A stretch of 31,546 nt of DNA, from IMG/VR virus record IMGVR_UViG_3300006853_000045, positions 1 to 31,546 of that record. One strand, given 5' to 3'. The notes beneath the pieces were generated by a model. It had not been told where the DNA came from. It saw only the letters and a program-made list of their open reading frames with translations, and did not search any database. This document shows positions 15,790-21,965 of this stretch, one piece after another. Position 1 is the stretch's first letter. Every line of letters starts with the position of its first letter. The DNA is from a virus. The position numbers and the translations under genes are program-made.

Positions 15790-17010
15790 ATGTCCACGAT
15801 CCTGTCGTTTCTCTCCGGCCGCCAGATCACCAACAATTCCGGCGTGCCTCAGTCAGGCGCGCGGATCTATCACTACCGGGAGAACACCACCACACCACTG
15901 ACCGTTTGGACCGATGACGGCGCGACGATCGCGCACGCCACCCCCTATGTCACCTGCGATGCCGGCGGCTTCGTGCCTCTGATCTATGTGGACGACACCT
16001 TCGACTGGAGGGTGGTGATCAAGACATCGGCCGATGTCACCCTGCAGACCTATGACAACCTGCCCAAGGCGGTGACGGAGGCATCGTCGGCCGCGTTCGC
16101 GCCGCCGCTCCTGGCCTGGACGCAGGTCACATCATCAGCCTCGCCTGTCGCGCTGACGGTGAACGATGTCGGCAAAGCCTATGAAGCCGATACCACGGGC
16201 GGCAATATCGAGTTCGATCTCCCGGATGCGGCATCAGTGGGCAACGGCAAGGGCTTCGTCTTCAAAAAGACCGCCAGCGCCAATAGCATGATCATCGACC
16301 CGAACGGCTCGCAGACCATCGACGGCGTGTCCACATCGCTTGCGATCATCGAGCACAACCAGGTCATCGCGGTCTATTCCAACGGTGCGCAATGGTATGT
16401 GGCGTGGCGTTACGTGATCGCGGTGACGCCACCCACGGTGCAGCGGTTCACTTCTGGATCGGGGACATATACGCCAGCCGCGCTGGTGCGCTTTATCCGC
16501 GTCCGCATGGTCGGCGGCGGCGGCGGCGGCGCAGCGGCGAACACCAACAACGGCACAGCAGGCGGCACTACAAGTTTTGCATCCTGGACGGCCGTCAATG
16601 GCGCTGGCGGCGTGACCGGCGCGCTTGCCACGTCAGCAGGCGGAACAGGCGGCGTTGATGGCACGGGAACGCTAATTGCGCGGTTTCCCGGCGGTGGCGG
16701 TAGCGGTGGCATAAGCGGCGCGGGCGGCGGCGGCAATGGCGGTTCAAGCGTTTTTGGCGGCGCAGGCACAGGCGGCAATACCGCCGCCGGTGGCGCAGCG
16801 GTGGCCAATACAGGCTCGGGCGGCGGCAGCGGGGCAAACGCCGGCACATCAGGCGGCGGTGGCGGCGCTGGTGAATATGTCGAATTTTTCGTCAGCGCGC
16901 CTACTGCCATATCTTACACCGTAGGAGCGGCTGGAGCAGGCGGCGCAGCAGGCGGCGCAGCAGGCGGCGCGGGCGCGGCGGGCATCATTATCGTTGAGGA
17001 ATATTATTGA
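15790..17010 (+). CDS. Tail fibre with polyglycine-rich receptor-binding domain
   Basis: A 406-aa protein. Residues 1-95 resemble an N-terminal virion-attachment domain: GVPQSGARIYHYRENTTTPL, LTVWTDDGATIAHATPYVTC, then YVDDTFDWRVVIKTSADVT. Residues 120-210 form a beta-rich middle part. From residue 216 (VQRFTSGSGTYTPA) it enters the glycine-rich domain known from many phage adhesins, with G-rich runs to residue 400 and final IIIVEEYY. Polyglycine sandwich domains of this kind bind receptors, as in the S16 gp38 adhesin; similarity is by pattern only. RBS GGTGA precedes ATG. It is the second receptor-binding protein here besides the tailspike. Confidence 0.8.
   Translation: MSTILSFLSGRQITNNSGVPQSGARIYHYRENTTTPLTVWTDDGATIAHATPYVTCDAGGFVPLIYVDDTFDWRVVIKTSADVTLQTYDNLPKAVTEASSAAFAPPLLAWTQVTSSASPVALTVNDVGKAYEADTTGGNIEFDLPDAASVGNGKGFVFKKTASANSMIIDPNGSQTIDGVSTSLAIIEHNQVIAVYSNGAQWYVAWRYVIAVTPPTVQRFTSGSGTYTPAALVRFIRVRMVGGGGGGAAANTNNGTAGGTTSFASWTAVNGAGGVTGALATSAGGTGGVDGTGTLIARFPGGGGSGGISGAGGGGNGGSSVFGGAGTGGNTAAGGAAVANTGSGGGSGANAGTSGGGGGAGEYVEFFVSAPTAISYTVGAAGAGGAAGGAAGGAGAAGIIIVEEYY
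16936..16971 (+). repeat. 12-bp tandem repeat in fibre gene
   Basis: Three adjacent 12-mers GCAGGCGGCGCA (third ends in G) at 16936-16947, 16948-16959 and 16960-16971. The unit is in frame and encodes Ala-Gly-Gly-Ala. Gain or loss of units would change the length of the glycine-rich tip without a frameshift. Confidence 0.75.
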
Positions 17011-17069
17011 TGACCTGGCGCTTAGCCAAATCGCCGGAACCCGTGCGCGCGCAGATCAACGCCGCATAG
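17010..17069 (+). pseudogene. Remnant N-terminus of a lysin or peptidase gene
   Basis: ATG at 17010 overlaps the fibre stop (TGATG) and encodes MTWRLAKSPEPVRAQINAA before an in-frame TAG. This is the start sequence (MTWRLAKSL-x-x-LR-x-QINA) of larger phage proteins that normally continue into a peptidase-type domain. The frame after the stop runs, in phase, to the endolysin ATG at 17133 but reads AARIPAAARATDK, not that family. It looks like a decayed or recombination-truncated gene. Confidence 0.5.
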
Positions 17070-17132
17070 GCGGCCCGGATCCCTGCTGCTGCGCGAGCTA
17101 CGGATAAGACATCAACATCATCCGAGGACATC

Positions 17133-17828
17133 ATGACCGTCACTGACATTCAGCGGCGACTGGCGGAGCTTGGCATCTACGCCGGCGCCGTGGACGGCAT
17201 CAGCGGCAAGACGACCGTCGCCGCGATCCGAGCCTTCCAGCGCGTGCACGGGCTGACGGCGGACGGCATCGCCGGGCCGAAGACGCGGGCGGAGATGTTC
17301 CCCGCGCCGATCCCGGAGCGCGATGTCGATCCGCCGGACGATCCCGGCCGGACACAGCACGAACAGATGTGGCCACGCCAGAAGGACGTGGCCTCTTTTT
17401 TTGGCGAGGTCGGCAAGCACCAGACCATGCTGGAGTTGCCATACCCCATGCGCTTGGCCTGGGATCTGCGCCAGCCGGTGAAGCGGTTCTCCATCCACGA
17501 GAAGGTGCATGACAGCGCGCTGCGGTGCTTCCAGCGCATCGCGGATGCCTATGACGCCGAGGCGCGCCGGCTGACTGGCATCGACCTGTTCGGCGGCTGC
17601 CTCAACGTCCGGAAGATGCGGGGCGGCTCGTCGTGGAGCATGCATAGCTGGGGCATCGCCATCGACTTCGACCCCGCCCGCAATCAGCTTCGCTGGGACC
17701 GCACGAAGGCTCGGCTGGCTTTGCCCGACTGCCGGACGTTCTGGCAGATCTGGGAGAGCGAGGGTTGGGTCAGCTTGGGACGGGCGCGTGACTACGACCA
17801 CATGCATTGCCAGGCGGCGCGGCTGTAG
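17133..17828 (+). CDS. Endolysin: peptidoglycan-binding domain plus M15 peptidase
   Basis: A 231-aa protein. Residues 4-55 are a peptidoglycan-binding 1 domain (DIQRRLAELGIYAGAVDGIS, then AIRAFQRVHGLTADGIAG). Residues about 90-231 form a VanY/M15-type zinc peptidase with SMHSWGIAIDFDP, giving zinc ligands H171 and D178. The C-terminal DYDHMH gives D222 as likely catalytic acid and H225 as third ligand. It would cleave peptide cross-links such as L-Ala-D-Glu in the cell wall. No signal peptide, so release depends on a holin; candidates lie downstream (18306, 18838) with spanin genes. Confidence 0.87.
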   Translation: MTVTDIQRRLAELGIYAGAVDGISGKTTVAAIRAFQRVHGLTADGIAGPKTRAEMFPAPIPERDVDPPDDPGRTQHEQMWPRQKDVASFFGEVGKHQTMLELPYPMRLAWDLRQPVKRFSIHEKVHDSALRCFQRIADAYDAEARRLTGIDLFGGCLNVRKMRGGSSWSMHSWGIAIDFDPARNQLRWDRTKARLALPDCRTFWQIWESEGWVSLGRARDYDHMHCQAARL

Positions 17829-17862
17829 CGCGCTTATTTCCCGATTTTCGCAATTTCGCAAA

Positions 17863-17881
17863 TTCCGTCGCGACGACGGAA
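17863..17881. other. Short perfect inverted repeat after endolysin
   Basis: TTCCGTCG-CGA-CGACGGAA forms an 8-bp perfect stem with a three-base loop in the 93-nt gap between endolysin and gp49-family gene. There is no U-run on the plus side, so it is not a standard terminator. It could be an mRNA stabiliser or processing site. TTTCGCAA occurs twice just upstream. Confidence 0.45.
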
Positions 17882-17921
17882 AACCCGGCCGGATGGCCAC
17901 AATCCCGAAGAGGAAGAAAGC

Positions 17922-18242
17922 ATGACACCGAACGAACAGGCGATCGAGCACGAGATCCAGGCCAAGGGCCTGACCGCTGCACGCATCACCCCGCAGATGA
18001 TCGACGATACGATCGTCACCTGCGACTACCACGTCTTTCCCGGCACGACGCTGACTGTCTGCGCGCTGTCGCTGAAGAACGGCTTCCAGGTGGTGGGTGA
18101 ATCCGCCTGCGCTTCGCCTGAGAATTTCAACGAGGAGATCGGCCGCAAGATCGCCTTCGATAACGCCCGCAACAAGATCTGGGCGCTGGAAGGCTACCGG
18201 CTGCGCTCGGCATTGGCGCAGAACGTCGAGGCGCACGGCTGA
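17922..18242 (+). CDS. Gp49 family phage protein (N4 Gp49 / Sf6 gene 66 type)
   Basis: A 106-aa protein with the characteristic run FPGTTLTVCALSLKNGFQVV then GESACASPENFNEEIGRKIA, FDNARNKIWALEGY. This is the N4 Gp49/Sf6 gene 66 family, a widespread phage family of unknown function, here nearly full length. It starts with GAGGAAGAAAGC upstream. In this genome it lies among lysis genes, which may be a late-operon convenience rather than a lysis role. Confidence 0.85.
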   Translation: MTPNEQAIEHEIQAKGLTAARITPQMIDDTIVTCDYHVFPGTTLTVCALSLKNGFQVVGESACASPENFNEEIGRKIAFDNARNKIWALEGYRLRSALAQNVEAHG

Positions 18243-18305
18243 CCAATTCGGGGGCGGCTTCATTGGCCGCCCTCTCAATCAAAACCTGATGACAAGGAGT
18301 CTCCC

Positions 18306-18500
18306 ATGACCTGGGACACCGTACAGCAGCTCGTGCGCATCATCCTGCAGATTGGCGCCGGCGCCCTCGTGCAGCGTGGCTGGATCACCGAGGACATGGC
18401 CACGACCGTGATTGGCAGCGTGCTGTCGATCGGCGGCGTGATCTGGTGGGCCGCGTGGCAGTCTGGCCGCCCTGCTGATCCGCCCAAGACGGGCGTGTGA
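18306..18500 (+). CDS. Putative holin
   Basis: A 64-aa membrane protein. N-terminus MTWDTVQQLVRIILQIGAGALV, then WITEDMATTVIGSVLSIGGVIWWAAW: two hydrophobic stretches (about residues 8-25 and 34-52), and polar C-terminus. This matches the short phage holins beginning M-x-W-D-x-x-QQLVRI (Pam3 gp28-like). It would form membrane lesions that release the endolysin. Strong RBS AAGGAG at 18295-18300, spacing six bases. Its stop overlaps the spanin gene start (TGATG). Confidence 0.75.
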   Translation: MTWDTVQQLVRIILQIGAGALVQRGWITEDMATTVIGSVLSIGGVIWWAAWQSGRPADPPKTGV

Positions 18501-18718
18501 TGTCCATCCTCAAGGCGTTCTTCGCCGCGGTCTTCTCGGCGGTCCTGGGCTATGTCCGGGACCGCCAGAGGGATGCCGAGATCAAGGCGGCCGGCCGCGC
18601 CGAAGCTACGCTCAAATCCCTGGAGGAGACCAATGCGAGGGTGGACAAGGCTCTTGCCGCTCGCCGCGCCGCTGCTGCTACCAGCATGCGCGACGACGAC
18701 CCCTATCGCCGTGACTGA
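18500..18718 (+). CDS. Rz-like inner-membrane spanin
   Basis: A 72-aa protein: N-terminal membrane helix MSILKAFFAAVFSAVLGYV, then an Arg/Glu/Ala coiled coil (KAAGRAEATLKSLEETNARV, DKALAARRAAAA). This is the layout of a short i-spanin. The ATG at 18500 overlaps the holin-like stop. The gene for the outer-membrane partner starts within it in another frame (18633), the classical Rz/Rz1 nesting. Short for an Rz (lambda 153 aa), but the partner gene supports the call. Confidence 0.75.
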   Translation: MSILKAFFAAVFSAVLGYVRDRQRDAEIKAAGRAEATLKSLEETNARVDKALAARRAAAATSMRDDDPYRRD

Positions 18719-18830
18719 CACGTCCTGCCGGGGGTTTGTCCCCATCCACTACAGCAGGAAAGATACCCCCGGCACCATCCAGCAGGCGCGCGAGCATAAC
18801 GCGGCCTGGGATGCGCTGTGCAAGAAGTGA
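18633..18830 (+). CDS. Rz1-like outer-membrane spanin lipoprotein
   Basis: A 65-aa protein with a type II signal: MRGWTRLLPLAAPLLLPAC, lipobox LLPAC with lipidated Cys 19. The mature part has few Pro and one cysteine pair position (TSCRGF...ALCKK) and continues HYSRKDTPGTIQQAREHNAA. The start at 18633 has GGAGGAG seven bases upstream. It overlaps the Rz gene by 86 nt in a different frame. Together with Rz it would fuse inner and outer membranes at lysis, so the host is Gram-negative. Confidence 0.8.
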   Translation: MRGWTRLLPLAAPLLLPACATTTPIAVTDTSCRGFVPIHYSRKDTPGTIQQAREHNAAWDALCKK

Positions 18831-18837
18831 GGAGGCA

Positions 18838-19014
18838 ATGCATTTGGATCATAAGGCCCTGACAGATACCGCCGTCATCGCGGGCACCGTCTCCTCACCG
18901 GCCTGGGCCTCATGGCTTGGGGATGTGAATCAGGTGCTGACGACGCTGACCCTTGCGGTGGGGCTGGTGCTCGGCGTCGTCAGGCTGGTGGCGTTTCTGA
19001 GGGAGAGGCGGTGA
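18838..19014 (+). CDS. 58-aa membrane protein, possible second holin
   Basis: Starts at 18838 with AGGAGG three to eight bases upstream. Sequence MHLDHKALTDTAVIAGTVSS, then one hydrophobic helix (VLTTLTLAVGLVLGVVRLVA) and a basic end FLRERR. It could be a class III-type holin, antiholin or moderator beside the candidate at 18306. It is the last rightward gene; the following genes are on the minus strand. Confidence 0.65.
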   Translation: MHLDHKALTDTAVIAGTVSSPAWASWLGDVNQVLTTLTLAVGLVLGVVRLVAFLRERR

Positions 19015-19015
19015 G

Positions 19016-19040
19016 GCAATATCGAGATTCTTTATATTGC
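19016..19040. terminator. Weak inverted repeat between convergent operons
   Basis: GCAATAT (19016-19022) and ATATTGC (19034-19040) form a 7-bp AT-rich stem with an 11-nt loop, exactly in the 30-nt gap between the end of the late genes (19014) and the end of the leftward operon (19045). There is no clear U-run on either strand, so terminator function is only suggested by position. Confidence 0.3.
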
Positions 19041-19044
19041 TGGC

Positions 19045-19410
19045 CTAACGCCGACCACGCCAGATTGTTGCAGCGCGTTCGCCCTGCTTGCGGTCCAGCG
19101 TCTGCATAGCCCATGCGCGCCATTCTTGGTTCGGCCGTTCGCCTTCGAGAAGCGCGTCACATCCCATACCAGCTCCGATGATTAGGGCCGCAGCACGAGA
19201 TGCAGTTTCGGCACCATGTTTTGCCACAACGCGAGGGGCATATCGGGCCGGGTTCTGCACGAGACCACAAACGAAGCCTGGGAGCTTCACCTCAAGCGCG
19301 GGGCAATCGCTGCCGGGGCCGAACACAATCTGACCCAGCGGGCATCTGCGATCGACGCAGCAACCGCCGCAATTGTTGCAGGGGCTTCCGTGCGGCGGCT
19401 TCGATAGCAT
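19045..19410 (-). CDS. Cysteine-rich putative metal-binding protein
   Basis: A 121-aa protein. The ATG at 19410 has GGAGGAG upstream. The N-terminus has CNNCGGCC (C11, C14, C17, C18) followed by C23, C36 and C48, a CxxCxxCC-like arrangement seen in zinc- or iron-chelating YkgJ-type proteins. The rest is helical with GAETASRAAALIIGAGMGC and EWRAWAMQTLDRKQGERAA. No enzyme motif. The start overlaps the stop of the upstream gene (TGATG). It is the last gene of the leftward operon. Confidence 0.65.
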   Translation of the reverse strand: MLSKPPHGSPCNNCGGCCVDRRCPLGQIVFGPGSDCPALEVKLPGFVCGLVQNPARYAPRVVAKHGAETASRAAALIIGAGMGCDALLEGERPNQEWRAWAMQTLDRKQGERAATIWRGRR

Positions 19411-19613
19411 CACTCTCCTCCCGTCGCCTTCGGGAAATGGCAGACGTAAGGCCCCCACCCATCCGCCTTCCACTCGCCTTTCGCGTTGATGCAAGCAAGG
19501 TGGAGGTCATTGACGGATGTCGGGCCATCACGCTGGACGGTGCAATATGAGAGCGGCGCGACAACCGCGAAGACAATAAGAGCCACGCCCGCCAGTAATC
19601 CGAAATCGGACAT
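19410..19613 (-). CDS. Small single-pass membrane protein
   Basis: A 67-aa protein: N-terminal hydrophobic segment MSDFGLLAGVALIVFAVVAP (uncleaved anchor or signal), followed by a polar domain with three cysteines (C24, C41 and C58) including LHLACINAKGEWKADGWGPY. GGGGGAGAA precedes the ATG. Outer domain probably periplasmic. Function is unknown; the position in an operon with a glycosyltransferase suggests an envelope role. Confidence 0.6.
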   Translation of the reverse strand: MSDFGLLAGVALIVFAVVAPLSYCTVQRDGPTSVNDLHLACINAKGEWKADGWGPYVCHFPKATGGE

Positions 19614-19615
19614 TC

Positions 19616-19909
19616 CTATTCTCCCCCTCCCGCCCTATTGACGGCCGCCACGGCGAGGCACTCCGGCGCCAGCAGCATCGTCTCGTTGGGCTCTTCGTCT
19701 GCGGGCTGATGCTCGTTCGCATTGCGGCAGATCCTCTCCGCCTCAGCGCGCGTGTAGCGGCCGGCATGCGACAGAATCCAGGTATAGCCCCGGCTGTGCG
19801 GTGCCCAGAAGCGGCAGTGCTCATGAGACCAGATGACGAACATCAGATCTGTCGATTGGCTTTCGGCTTCGCCGGGAAGATCCATCCAGTGTTTCAATCT
19901 GCTCACCAT
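19616..19909 (-). CDS. Conserved phage protein with WAPHSRGYT motif
   Basis: A 97-aa protein. I choose the ATG at 19909, which overlaps the stop of the 31-aa gene (TGATG); an upstream GTG at 19927 is possible. The middle section FVIWSHEHCRFWAPHSRGYT and AGRYTRAEAERICRNANEH fits a small phage family of unknown function in which W-x-x-E/H-x-x-x-FW-x-P-x-x-x-GYT is the signature. C-terminal part is acidic and variable. Confidence 0.65.
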   Translation of the reverse strand: MVSRLKHWMDLPGEAESQSTDLMFVIWSHEHCRFWAPHSRGYTWILSHAGRYTRAEAERICRNANEHQPADEEPNETMLLAPECLAVAAVNRAGGGE

Positions 19910-20004
19910 CACTTCCATCCCAGCCACGCCAGAAATGCACCTCCGGCCGTGATCGCCACCACCAGATAGACCGCGATCCAGAGCTTGTAGTCGTCGTCAT
20001 CCAT
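19909..20004 (-). CDS. 31-aa membrane peptide
   Basis: A tiny frame, MDDDDYKLWIAVYLVVAITA followed by GGAFLAWLGWK: acidic N-terminus, one membrane helix, C-terminal Lys. It overlaps the glycosyltransferase stop by 8 nt and its TGA overlaps the next ATG by one base. Such exact coupling on both sides supports it as a real gene. Function unknown; it might assist membrane association of the neighbouring glycosyltransferase. Confidence 0.5.
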   Translation of the reverse strand: MDDDDYKLWIAVYLVVAITAGGAFLAWLGWK

Positions 20005-20971
20005 GGCGGGTGCCCGTCAGCTTGCGCCAGCGCTTGACGATCGACCGCTTCCAGCGCGTCAACGGCTTGCCCTTCTCCGCTTTGCGGAGCTGGTGATCGG
20101 CGCCATTGGCCTTGATGGCCTCGATCACATCGACAAGGCATCTGCGGCTTTCCTCCGACCCTCCCGGCTTGCGCTTGTTCTGGGTCGATGCCCAGATGCC
20201 ATCGGAGAGCCAGGCGTTGTCGGCATGGGCGACGCGGTAGATGAGAGGCCGGGTAAGGCGCAGCGTGCCGCCGAGCACATGGGCACCCTGGGCGAGGTAT
20301 GAATCCGCCGAGCCCCGATAGCCCAGCTCGCGATGCGGGCGCATGACGTCGAGCGCCGCGCGCCGGAACATCATCGCGCTGGTGGAAGTCCAATGCCAGC
20401 CTTCGACATGGGGCCCGATCCAGAGCGTCTGATGCACGACGGTCGGCGGCACCACCGCGCGGCCGGTGCGCGCGTCCTTCTCCAGGAACTCGATCGGCAG
20501 CGTGCTGTAGACGCCGGTGATCTGGGTGCCGTTATGGACGATCCGCTGCTCGCAGCAGGCGATGGGGGTGAAGACGGCTTCGCCCAGGTGGGCATCGGCC
20601 ATCTCGGCAAGGAAGGTCTCGTCATAGCGGTCGTCGGGGTCCAACAGGCAGACGAACTCGCCGGTGGTGGCGTCGAGCCCGGTGAAGAAGGCTGGGATCT
20701 GTCCGCCGTTCTCCCGGGCGATGAAGCGGATGCGCGGCTCCTTCATCTTCATCACGATGGTTTCTGCTGCCAAGCGATGGCCGTCATCGGAACCGTCATC
20801 GACCACGACGCATTCCCAATTCTGATGGGTCTGGTCGAGCAGCGACAGCAGCGCGTCGGGGAGGTGGTCGGAATAGTCGTGATGCGTGACGACGATGGAG
20901 ATCAGCGGGTTGTGCCACTTGCCTCTGTCAAGGTGCTGCGGGGCAGCGGCGGGGACCATGGTCAATTGCAT
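19997..20971 (-). CDS. Family 2 glycosyltransferase
   Basis: A 324-aa GT-A fold enzyme. Residues 24-63 carry LISIVVTHHDYSDHLPDALL and WECVVVDDGSDD, the nucleotide-sugar binding start of GT2. The metal-binding DXD equivalent is LLDPDDR (residues 109-115). The C-terminus is basic (RWKRSIVKRWRKLTG), with no membrane helix. It would transfer a sugar from a nucleotide donor to an unknown acceptor such as host O-antigen or capsule, or a phage component. AGAGAGG lies seven bases before ATG. Upstream gene is LuxR-type. Placement outside the virion and replication modules fits a lysogenic-conversion gene. Confidence 0.85.
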   Translation of the reverse strand: MQLTMVPAAAPQHLDRGKWHNPLISIVVTHHDYSDHLPDALLSLLDQTHQNWECVVVDDGSDDGHRLAAETIVMKMKEPRIRFIARENGGQIPAFFTGLDATTGEFVCLLDPDDRYDETFLAEMADAHLGEAVFTPIACCEQRIVHNGTQITGVYSTLPIEFLEKDARTGRAVVPPTVVHQTLWIGPHVEGWHWTSTSAMMFRRAALDVMRPHRELGYRGSADSYLAQGAHVLGGTLRLTRPLIYRVAHADNAWLSDGIWASTQNKRKPGGSEESRRCLVDVIEAIKANGADHQLRKAEKGKPLTRWKRSIVKRWRKLTGTRHG

Positions 20972-20992
20972 GACGGCCTCTCTCTTGTGTGA

Positions 20993-21340
20993 TCAGGCTG
21001 CGTTCGCTTCGATCGCCGGAAGTTCCATTCCCGCGGCGACCATGGCGCGCTCGAATTTCAGCACCGCTCCGACGAGCGTTCTGCACCCCATGCGCTCAAT
21101 CAGTGCGCCTCGGTGAATCTCGACGGTCCAGGACGAGAGCCCCATCACACGCGCCGCGCCCTTGTTGGTGTGCTCGCCGTGGAGCAGGATCAGCACCATC
21201 ATCTGCGTCTTCGTGATGCGCAGTTCGTCCTGGACTTGGCGCAACGATGCGACTTTCGCTGTCAGCTCGCGCCATCCCCGCTGCCATTCTTCGGTCTTGT
21301 CGATGGCCAGATAGGGATTGCCGCTATAGGGACCTCGCAT
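20993..21340 (-). CDS. LuxR-type HTH protein
   Basis: A 115-aa protein starting at 21340 with AAGGAGG seven bases upstream. Residues 42-98 form a LuxR/GerE-type HTH: ITKTQMMVLILLHGEHTNKG, then AARVMGLSSWTVEIHRGALI ERMG. There is no receiver or ligand-binding domain. The N-terminal 40 residues are helical with EWQRGWRELTAKVASLRQ. It could control phage or host genes, with the glycosyltransferase 21 nt downstream as the nearest candidate. Comparable stand-alone HTH proteins are common in phages, but targets are unknown. Confidence 0.75.
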   Translation of the reverse strand: MRGPYSGNPYLAIDKTEEWQRGWRELTAKVASLRQVQDELRITKTQMMVLILLHGEHTNKGAARVMGLSSWTVEIHRGALIERMGCRTLVGAVLKFERAMVAAGMELPAIEANAA

Positions 21341-21371
21341 GGCCCAGCCTCCTTGCTCTGAGATCGCCCGA

Positions 21372-21578
21372 TCAGGCGGCGCGGTCGTTATGGCCACTGG
21401 CCCGCGCCGCCGTTTCATCCGCAGGGACATCGGGGTGCCCCTGTTTCCCGCCAGTGGTGTCGGTGAGTTCAGCTTCCATCCGCTTCGCCCATCGCGCCTG
21501 CCGGCAGAAGAACCAGGCGGCCGCAAGGCAGAGCCCGATCCAGAAGATGCCGATGGCGATGAGATCGGCGGAGGTCAT
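21372..21578 (-). CDS. 68-aa membrane protein
   Basis: The ATG at 21578 overlaps the upstream stop by ATGA. Residues 4-23 are hydrophobic (ADLIAIGIFWIGLCLAAAWF), then a basic stretch (CRQARWAKRMEAE) and a polar tail. One membrane helix, N-out/C-in by the positive-inside rule. Function unknown. Confidence 0.6.
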   Translation of the reverse strand: MTSADLIAIGIFWIGLCLAAAWFFCRQARWAKRMEAELTDTTGGKQGHPDVPADETAARASGHNDRAA

Positions 21579-21895
21579 GACGTCGGCGCGTGGGATTTGA
21601 GGGAGCGGATGCCAGCCAACAGGCATTGCCTCGAGGCATTCACGAGGGCGAGCGCCTCCTGCTCCGTGAGCTTGCCTTCAAGGGCCGGGCCAAGGGTGAT
21701 GCCCTTGATCTCGGAGGAGAGATAATGCTCCACCTCCTCGAGGGCGCGAGCGCAAACGGCAGCCGCGCCGGCTTCCCACATTCCTTTGACGCCCGGCAAT
21801 TCGTTCTCCCAGGGCGTGGCGTCTTCGAGATATTCCGAGGCGAGGAAGGTCGATCCGCCCTCGTAGTTGATCTGCCCCAGCGTCTTTTCGCTCAT
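21575..21895 (-). CDS. Hypothetical 106-aa protein
   Basis: The ATG at 21895 has GGAGAGG seven bases upstream and gives MSEKTLGQINYEGGSTFLAS; the longer upstream frame is Pro/Arg-rich and non-coding in look. The protein has EYLEDATPWENELPGVKGMW and a helical second half (CARALEEVEHYLSSEIKGIT, LTEQEALALVNASRQCLLAG). Similar small proteins occur in phage early regions, with no assigned function. ATGA overlap with the next gene. Confidence 0.6.
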   Translation of the reverse strand: MSEKTLGQINYEGGSTFLASEYLEDATPWENELPGVKGMWEAGAAAVCARALEEVEHYLSSEIKGITLGPALEGKLTEQEALALVNASRQCLLAGIRSLKSHAPTS

Positions 21896-21965
21896 GCTGC
21901 CTCTCCAGTAAACCGGGGCGGCGTCAGTCCCCAGATCGGTCCGCCGCCCCTCACCCTCTCTCGGG

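Noticed and set aside
16410-16910. Proline-rich minus-strand frame
   Set aside because: Pro runs are the reverse complement of the Gly codons in the fibre gene.
17118-18278. 386-codon minus-strand frame across the endolysin and Gp49 genes
   Set aside because: Spans two confidently assigned plus-strand genes and the gap between them; no motif seen.
20333-20992. 219-codon plus-strand frame
   Set aside because: Lies antisense to the GT2 glycosyltransferase, which has clear family motifs and an RBS.
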